Source of the DNA: JAFECT01 sp964432415
Lineage (GTDB): Bacteria > Pseudomonadota > Alphaproteobacteria > Caulobacterales > Caulobacteraceae
Length of the DNA stretch: 64,000 bases
Reading direction: 5' to 3'
Assembly: GCA_964432415.1 (NCBI GenBank)
Contig: CAYSNW010000002.1
Span: 92,306-156,305, forward strand
Part shown: in pieces, positions 59,257 through 64,000 of the stretch
Numbering within the stretch: position 1 is the stretch's first letter
Layout of the letters: every line of letters starts with the position of its first letter
Notes under the pieces: model-generated
What the model saw: only the letters and a program-made list of their open reading frames with translations
Databases searched by the model: none
What the model was told of the DNA's origin: nothing
Made by a program: the position numbers and the translations under genes

Positions 59257-59944
59257 AGAGCGTCGGAACGAACATCTCCGGAATCCGGCCGGGGCGCGGC
59301 TTCGCCGCCGCCGGCCACAGCTCCTTCTTCACCTGGCGCCAGAGCAGGTTCACCTCGAAGGCCGCCGGGCTGTCCGGCACGGCCTCCTGGGCGGTCAGGC
59401 CGAACTTCACGGAAGCCTGGTAGGCGGCACGATAGCGCAGGCCCACCCGCGCCAGCGGCAGGCCCATGCCGTGCAGGGTCTCCACCATGGCCTGGATCGC
59501 CCGGGGCTCCTCGCCGGCCCGGCGGTGGGGGGCCTGGTTCATCACGAACATCCCGCGCCGGCCCATGTTGGTCACCAGTTCGACCGAGCGCTCGATGGCC
59601 TTCAGATCGAAGTAGGAGGGCCGCACGACCAGCAGGCACAGGTCGGAGAAACGCACGGCCTCCGAGGCGGCCTGATCGATGGCCGGACGGGTGTCCAGGA
59701 TCAGCAGCCCATGGCCCGCGCGCTGGGCCGCCTGGTGGGCGGTGAACAGGGCGCCGGGGCGCAGTTCGCTGACCTGGGGCTGGGGCGTGCGCCGTTCGCG
59801 GCGCCAGTCGCTTGCCGAACGCTGTGGATCCATGTCGCCGAGCAGGGGATTGAGGCCCGACCGCGCCGCAGCCACCGCCAGATGCAGGGCCAGCGTCGTC
59901 TTCCCCGTGCCGCCCTTGCAGGACAGGACCGTCAAGGTCCGCAT
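59255..59944 (-). CDS. ParA-family ATPase
   Basis: The product is 229 aa from the ATG at 59944 (GGGGGAAGAC upstream). It has the deviant Walker A CKGGTGKTT (residues 8-16) preceded by TVLS, the A' motif GDMDPQRSASDW and the later LLILDTRPAID. It is shorter than MipZ and chromosomal ParA, so it is probably an orphan ParA-like positioning protein; no parB gene adjoins. The stop codon is provided by the palindrome at its 3' end. Confidence 0.88.
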   Translation of the reverse strand: MRTLTVLSCKGGTGKTTLALHLAVAAARSGLNPLLGDMDPQRSASDWRRERRTPQPQVSELRPGALFTAHQAAQRAGHGLLILDTRPAIDQAASEAVRFSDLCLLVVRPSYFDLKAIERSVELVTNMGRRGMFVMNQAPHRRAGEEPRAIQAMVETLHGMGLPLARVGLRYRAAYQASVKFGLTAQEAVPDSPAAFEVNLLWRQVKKELWPAAAKPRPGRIPEMFVPTL

Positions 59945-60295
59945 GCCGTCTTCCCCCAAGTCACGCCCCCTGAAACGCAACGCTTACGCTGGTCCGCGGC
60001 GCGGACGACAAGACGACCGATCGCATCGGCCGCCGGGTACTGGAACATGAAGGCTGAACAGGCCCGAACGTCGCCAAGCGGCGGCGATTTGTCAAACGTT
60101 CGCGCCGGGCCGCAGGCCTGAAACAGCGAAGCTTCGGAACCGCTTCGACAATTGGGATTGTGGCCCGCGAGTCGCGGGTCCGGAAATCGACGTCTCGCCT
60201 GATTCGAAGGCCCGAAACACAGCGAAGCCAACCGTGACTCCACCTCAGCCGATCCGCCATTAGAAGACCGCTCTGAACCTGCCTGGAGCCCGGCC
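59945..60295. other. non-coding region
   Basis: This 351-base gap separates the minus-strand ParA-like gene from the plus-strand PaiB-like gene. It contains a small perfect palindrome (CCCGCGA at 60164-60170 and TCGCGGG at 60172-60178), which might be an operator. I see no gene, tRNA or other clear element. Confidence 0.4.
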
Positions 60296-60922
60296 GTGTA
60301 CCTGCCCGACATCTACGCCGAGACCGATGCCGCCGAGATCGACCGGCTGATCGACAGCGCGCGCCTGGGGCTTCTGATCACCCACGGTCCCGAGGGTCTC
60401 TACGCGTCCCATCTGCCGATGGTCTGGGACCCCGAGCGCCGAACGCTGACCGGTCATCTGGCGCGCGCCAATCCGCACCGCGCCCTTGCCGAGGGCGAAC
60501 AGGCGCTTGTGGTCCTGACCGGACCGGACGCCTACGTCTCGCCCAACTGGTATCCGTCGAAGGCCGAGGGCGGCCGGGTGGTGCCCACCTGGAACTACGA
60601 GGCGGTTCACCTCTACGGGACCCTGGAGTGGTTCGACGCGCCCGACCGCCTGGCGCGCCTCCTCGTCGATCTGACTGACCGGCACGAGAGCGCCCAGCCG
60701 GCGCCGTGGCGGGTCGCAGACGCGCCGGCGGACTACATCGAGCGCATGCTTCGCGCTGTCGTCGGCGTGCAGATGCGGGTCGAGCGTATCGAGGCCAAAC
60801 GCAAGCTGTCCCAGAGGCAGGACGCCTCGGACCGGGCGGGCGCGATTGCGGGCCTGGATGCATCCCCCGACGCACGCGACCGGGCCCTGGCGGAGCGGAT
60901 GAAGGCCTGGGCCCCCGCCTGA
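60296..60922 (+). CDS. PaiB-like FMN-binding negative transcriptional regulator
   Basis: The product is 208 aa from a GTG at 60296. It has the split-barrel FMN-binding fold of PaiB: MYLPDIYAETDAAEI, then GLYASHLPMVWD, GHLARANPHR, DAYVSPNWYPSK and VVPTWNYEAVHLYGTL. Family members bind FMN/heme-like ligands and were first linked to protease and sporulation control in Bacillus. The PAI motif of a repressor function is not proven here. Monocistronic. Confidence 0.88.
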   Translation: MYLPDIYAETDAAEIDRLIDSARLGLLITHGPEGLYASHLPMVWDPERRTLTGHLARANPHRALAEGEQALVVLTGPDAYVSPNWYPSKAEGGRVVPTWNYEAVHLYGTLEWFDAPDRLARLLVDLTDRHESAQPAPWRVADAPADYIERMLRAVVGVQMRVERIEAKRKLSQRQDASDRAGAIAGLDASPDARDRALAERMKAWAPA

Positions 60923-60941
60923 ACGGCGAGGGCCCTGAACC

Positions 60942-61541
60942 TCAGCTCTTGCCGCTGAAGAAGTTGGCGATCATCCCGAAGATGCCCACCGGCTTCTTGG
61001 CCGGCGCGGGCACGGGAGCCGGCCTGGGTGTCGCAGCCGCCGGCGCGGGCTGGGGAACGGGCGCCGGTGTCGGGGCGGCCGCAGGTTTCGGAGCCGGAGC
61101 GGCGGACTTGGCGGCCGCAGGCTTGGGCGCTGCGGCCTTGGGGGCCGCCTTCTTCGCCGCAGGCTTCTTGGCCGCCGGTTTCTTGGCGGCTGGCTTTTTC
61201 GCTGCGGGCTTCTTCGCCGCCGCGGGTTTGGCCGCCACAGCCGGCTTGGCGGCGGCCTTCGGAGCCGCCTTTGCGGCCGGCTTGGCCGCGGGCTTCGCCG
61301 CCTTGGGAGCCGCAGCCTTGGCCGCTACGGGCTTCTTGGCCGGGGCCGGCTTCTTCGCCGCCGCGGGCTTCTTCACCGCCGCGGGCTTCTTGGCGGCGGC
61401 GGGTTTGGCTGCCGGCGCCGGCTTCTTGGCAGCGGTTGCGGCGGCCGGTTTCGCGGCGGCTGCCTTGGGTTTGGGGGCGGGTTTCGGCTTCGCGGCGGTC
61501 GATTTCGCAGCGGCTCCCGTCTTCGCCGGACTCTTGGCCAT
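60942..61541 (-). CDS. lysine/alanine/proline-rich histone H1-like protein
   Basis: The product is 199 aa from the ATG at 61541 (GGGAG upstream). Residues 1-165 are almost only Lys, Ala and Pro, arranged as short repeats of KPAAAKKP and KKPAAK type, like bacterial histone H1-like proteins and the AlgP/Hc1 tails. A Pro/Ala stretch follows, and the last 18 residues (KPVGIFGMIANFFSGKS) are hydrophobic and separate. It should bind DNA or RNA nonspecifically. It converges on the PaiB-like gene. Confidence 0.75.
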   Translation of the reverse strand: MAKSPAKTGAAAKSTAAKPKPAPKPKAAAAKPAAATAAKKPAPAAKPAAAKKPAAVKKPAAAKKPAPAKKPVAAKAAAPKAAKPAAKPAAKAAPKAAAKPAVAAKPAAAKKPAAKKPAAKKPAAKKPAAKKAAPKAAAPKPAAAKSAAPAPKPAAAPTPAPVPQPAPAAATPRPAPVPAPAKKPVGIFGMIANFFSGKS

Positions 61542-61627
61542 GTTCGTAAGCACTCCCGGGGGTTATTGCGGTGCGCACGCCACGCACCTGCGTGGATACG
61601 ATTCGAAAGCATAGACGACTGAGCGAA

Positions 61628-62494
61628 ATGTCAGAGTCCGCCTATCAAATTATCGCGCGCGGTCCCAGAGCCGAGGCGGAAGCCGCCGCAGATGCGGTGG
61701 ACACGGACGTTCGCCTCGAGGGCGCGACCTACTCCATCCTCGAGGAAGACGAGGACCGCGACGTCTGGCGCATCGACGCCTTCCCGGTCGACGACGACGA
61801 GGCCGACGCCTTCCGTGAGGTGCTGGGCGCCTTCCCGGCCCTCCAGGTCGTGACTGAAGTACTGGCCGACGCTGACTGGCTGGCCATGGCCCTGTCCGGC
61901 CTGCCGCCGGTGCGCGCGGGGCGGTTCTTCATCTATGGCGTTCACGACCGCGGCCGCACCCCGCCCAATGCGGTGAACCTGCGCATCGAGGCAGGAGCGG
62001 CCTTCGGCACCGGGCACCACGGCACCACCGTCGGCTGCCTGCTGGGCTACGACGCCCTGCTCAAGCGCAAGCGCTTCGGAAGGGTCCTCGATGTCGGCGC
62101 CGGCACCGGCGTCCTGGCCATCGCCGCCCAGCGCACCGGCACGGGGATCGCGGTGGGCACCGACATCGACAAGGACTCGGTGCGCATCAGCCGCGAGAAC
62201 GCCAAGCTCAACCGCTCCAGCGCCCGGTTCCTGTGGGCCTCGGGCCTGGGGCATCGGACGGTGCGCGAGGCGGCGCCCTATGACCTGGTCTTCGCCAACA
62301 TCCTGGCCCGGCCGCTGGTCTGGCTGGCCCAGGACATCAAGGGCGCGCTGAAGCCCGGCGGGACCGCGATCCTCTCAGGCCTGCTCAGAACCCAGGAGCG
62401 CTTCGTGCGCGCCGCCTATCTGGCGCGCGGCTTCCGGGTCGAGCGGCGCATCCACCGCGATGCGTGGTGCGCCCTGGTCTTGAGGCGGGGCTGA
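61628..62494 (+). CDS. prmA: ribosomal protein L11 methyltransferase
   Basis: The product is 288 aa. Residues 1-95 form the L11-recognition domain. The methyltransferase has AGAAFGTGHHGTT (122-134), motif I LDVGAGTGVLAIAA (154-167), IDKDSVRISRENAKLN and the NILARPLVWLA post-motif. It trimethylates L11 of the 50S subunit with S-adenosylmethionine. The ATG at 61628 follows GCGAA; the gene is 133 bases from the divergent histone-like gene. Confidence 0.92.
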   Translation: MSESAYQIIARGPRAEAEAAADAVDTDVRLEGATYSILEEDEDRDVWRIDAFPVDDDEADAFREVLGAFPALQVVTEVLADADWLAMALSGLPPVRAGRFFIYGVHDRGRTPPNAVNLRIEAGAAFGTGHHGTTVGCLLGYDALLKRKRFGRVLDVGAGTGVLAIAAQRTGTGIAVGTDIDKDSVRISRENAKLNRSSARFLWASGLGHRTVREAAPYDLVFANILARPLVWLAQDIKGALKPGGTAILSGLLRTQERFVRAAYLARGFRVERRIHRDAWCALVLRRG

Positions 62495-62500
62495 ACCGGC

Positions 62501-63043
62501 TCAGCTCACCGTCACCACCGAACCGTCCAGCGCCATCAGGTTCAGCTCGACCTCGAGCTCCGGCGCGGCCTTCTTGACCAGCTGGCGGAACGTGCCGAGC
62601 ACCCTGGCGTGGGACTCGAATTCGGTCTTGGGGTCCTTCACCGCCGCCTCGCCCAGGAACAGGCGGTAAGCGCCGCAGTCGCGGTGGTCGATGACCATGA
62701 CCTTCTTGATGCCGTGCAACTGCTTGGCCGCGTTCAGGTGCGCCAGGAACACCTTCTGCCACTCCGGATTGGCGTCGTTGAGCGCGCCCAGCGAGGCGCC
62801 GGCCAGCACCACATGGTCGTAGTTGTCGCGCAGGCCGCGCTTGTCCATGTAGGCCAGGATCTCGTTCTCGAGCCGGTAGTCCATGCAGGTGAGCAGCAGC
62901 ACGTCGCAGTGGCCCGCCGCCTTCGCGCGGGACGGCGCCAGCGCCAGGTAGAGGGCCGCGCCTCCGCCCAGGGTCGCAGTGCGGACGAAGGCCCGCCGGG
63001 ACGGTCCACGGACTTCGGCGTTCAAGGCGTGACAGGACTTCAT
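62501..63043 (-). CDS. Tat-exported beta-carbonic-anhydrase-like protein
   Basis: The product is 180 aa. A twin-arginine signal (GPSRRAFVRTATLGGGAALYLALA) sends it to the periplasm. The fold markers of beta-carbonic anhydrases are present: LTCMDYR with Cys53, Asp55 and Arg57, then IDHRDCGAYR with His120 and Cys123, giving two Cys and one His as zinc ligands. The protein is shorter than usual, as in the small csoSCA/Can-like and uncharacterised bacterial forms. Activity is inferred. Confidence 0.82.
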   Translation of the reverse strand: MKSCHALNAEVRGPSRRAFVRTATLGGGAALYLALAPSRAKAAGHCDVLLLTCMDYRLENEILAYMDKRGLRDNYDHVVLAGASLGALNDANPEWQKVFLAHLNAAKQLHGIKKVMVIDHRDCGAYRLFLGEAAVKDPKTEFESHARVLGTFRQLVKKAAPELEVELNLMALDGSVVTVS

Positions 63044-63131
63044 CGTCGATCCCCCTTACGGATAGCGACGGTATCATGCCTGTGGACGGCGACGCTTTCC
63101 AGCCTCCGCGCCGGGGCTTATGAGGAGTGTC

Positions 63132-64000
63132 ATGCGCCAGACCTTTGAAGAATCCACCGACCCGTCCTTCGGCTCGAAACACTTGCCCCGCGTTCGCGAC
63201 GCCATGGCCCGCCAGGGCCTCGACGGCTTCCTCGTCCCCCACGAGGACGAGCACCAGAACGAGTATCTGCCCAAGGCCAACGACCGGTTGGGCTGGCTGA
63301 CCGGCTTCACCGGCTCGGCCGGGGCGGCGGTGGTGCTCAAGGACAAGGCCGCGGTCTTCGTCGACGGCCGCTACACGCTGCAGGTCCGCGACCAGGTCGA
63401 TCAGGCCCTGTTCGAGATCCGCGACCTCGTCGAGGGCGGCGTGCCGGCCTTCATCGAGGAGGCCACGGGCCCCGGCAAGGTGATCGGCTACGACCCGCGC
63501 CTGCACAGCCCCGACGCCCTGGGCTGGATCCGCATCTCCGCCGACAAGGCCGGCGCCGTGCTCAAGCCGGTTAGCAACAACCCCGTCGACGTGGCCTGGG
63601 GCGAGGAGCGCCCCGCCCAGCCCAAGGCCCAGGTCGTGCCCCATCCCAGCCGCTACACCGGCGAGGAAAGCGCGTCGAAGCGCGAAAAGGTCGGCGAGAG
63701 CCTGGCCCAGAACGGCGCAGACGCGGCGGTGATCACCGCGCCGGCCTCCATCGCCTGGCTGTTCAATGTGCGCGGCGGCGACGTGATCCGCACGCCCCTG
63801 CCGCTGGGCCAGACCATCCTGAACAAGGACGGCACCGCCCAGCTGTTCCTCGATCCGGACAAGGTGTCGGACGAACTGAAGGCCTGGCTCGGCAACGCCG
63901 TGCGGCTGGAAAATCCCGACGCCATGCCTGCCGCCCTGGAGGCGCTCAAGGGCAAGCGGGTGATGCTCGATCCCGCCCAGTCCTCGGCCTGGTACTTCGA
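63132..64000 (+). CDS. Xaa-Pro aminopeptidase (M24B), partial at right edge
   Basis: The gene starts at the ATG at 63132 (GAGGAG upstream) and runs beyond the window, so only about 290 residues are seen. They match the N-terminal creatinase-like domains: DGFLVPHEDEHQNEYLPKANDRLGWLTGFTGSAGAAVVL, VDGRYTLQVRDQVD and ITAPASIAWLFNVRGGDV. The metal-binding C-terminal domain is outside the window. It should remove residues before proline in peptides. Confidence 0.9.
   Translation, partial: MRQTFEESTDPSFGSKHLPRVRDAMARQGLDGFLVPHEDEHQNEYLPKANDRLGWLTGFTGSAGAAVVLKDKAAVFVDGRYTLQVRDQVDQALFEIRDLVEGGVPAFIEEATGPGKVIGYDPRLHSPDALGWIRISADKAGAVLKPVSNNPVDVAWGEERPAQPKAQVVPHPSRYTGEESASKREKVGESLAQNGADAAVITAPASIAWLFNVRGGDVIRTPLPLGQTILNKDGTAQLFLDPDKVSDELKAWLGNAVRLENPDAMPAALEALKGKRVMLDPAQSSAWYF

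Noticed and set aside
60942..61541. Plus-strand frames opposite the Lys/Ala-rich gene, rich in Gly, Ala and Phe
   Set aside because: They are the complement of the Lys-Ala-Pro repeats; the minus-strand frame has a ribosome site and a conserved-looking tail.
1..64000. Search for CRISPR arrays, insertion sequences, integrases and prophage genes
   Set aside because: No regularly spaced long repeats, transposase or integrase motifs or phage structural genes were seen.

Overview
The window is GC-rich, densely coded chromosomal DNA, almost certainly from the Caulobacterales (Caulobacter/Phenylobacterium-like). The diagnostic evidence is the divergent fliX/flgI pair followed by a cheL/flgJ-type rod-binding gene, an alphaproteobacterial one-cysteine DksA, a CtrA-type box, class I PhaC and several TonB-dependent receptors. 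No phage, transposase, integrase or CRISPR array was seen.

Layout. 1-6.2 kb: a partial regulator end (probably TetR), an exported alpha/beta hydrolase, two small exported proteins (one His-rich), a WYL regulator divergent from an unknown gene, a hotdog thioesterase and an iron-containing alcohol dehydrogenase. 6.2-7.6 kb: a CtrA-type box followed by an intrinsic terminator (possible small RNA), tRNA-Asn, a lower-GC orphan membrane gene and another membrane protein. 7.7-9 kb: a FucP-type sugar transporter.

9-30.5 kb is the most interesting part. It holds four tandem PstS-like binding proteins with no ABC permease or ATPase nearby, a 2-hydroxycarboxylate (citrate/malate) transporter, two YncE-like beta-propellers, an OmpR-type two-component pair, two TonB-dependent receptors, a PepSY-TM/ferredoxin-reductase fusion, another orphan binding protein and a pair of related small periplasmic proteins of unknown function. 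Six promoter regions here carry tandem NTTCAG-like hexamers at exact 11-bp spacing, the geometry of PmrA/QseB-type OmpR-family operators. I infer one regulon controlled by the response regulator at 16225. It looks like a nutrient or metal-complex uptake system: receptor at the outer membrane, binding proteins and propellers in the periplasm, reductase in the inner membrane. The ligand is unknown.

30.5-33.6 kb: fdhD, a molybdopterin oxidoreductase lacking about 220 internal residues, and mobA, translationally coupled. 33.6-41 kb: a GlsB-like protein, an M20 peptidase, then on the minus strand response regulator, kinase, ABC ATPase, FtsX-like permease and a small secreted protein, probably one operon. 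41-45.4 kb: GST, LysR regulator, a small gene before phaC, and a glycine-zipper protein. 45.7-50 kb: an RND efflux adaptor and pump. 50-54.5 kb: small exported proteins, an Atm1-type ABC exporter with a lipoprotein, and a LOG-family hydrolase. 54.6-59.2 kb: gltX, dksA, fliX, flgI, rod-binding gene and a small flagellar gene. Two nested palindromes exactly fill the gap to a ParA-like gene. 59.3-64 kb: ParA-like ATPase, PaiB-like protein, a Lys/Ala/Pro-rich histone-like protein, prmA, a Tat-exported beta-carbonic-anhydrase-like protein and a partial Xaa-Pro aminopeptidase running off the end.

All family calls come from reading translated sequence and motifs. No database search was possible.
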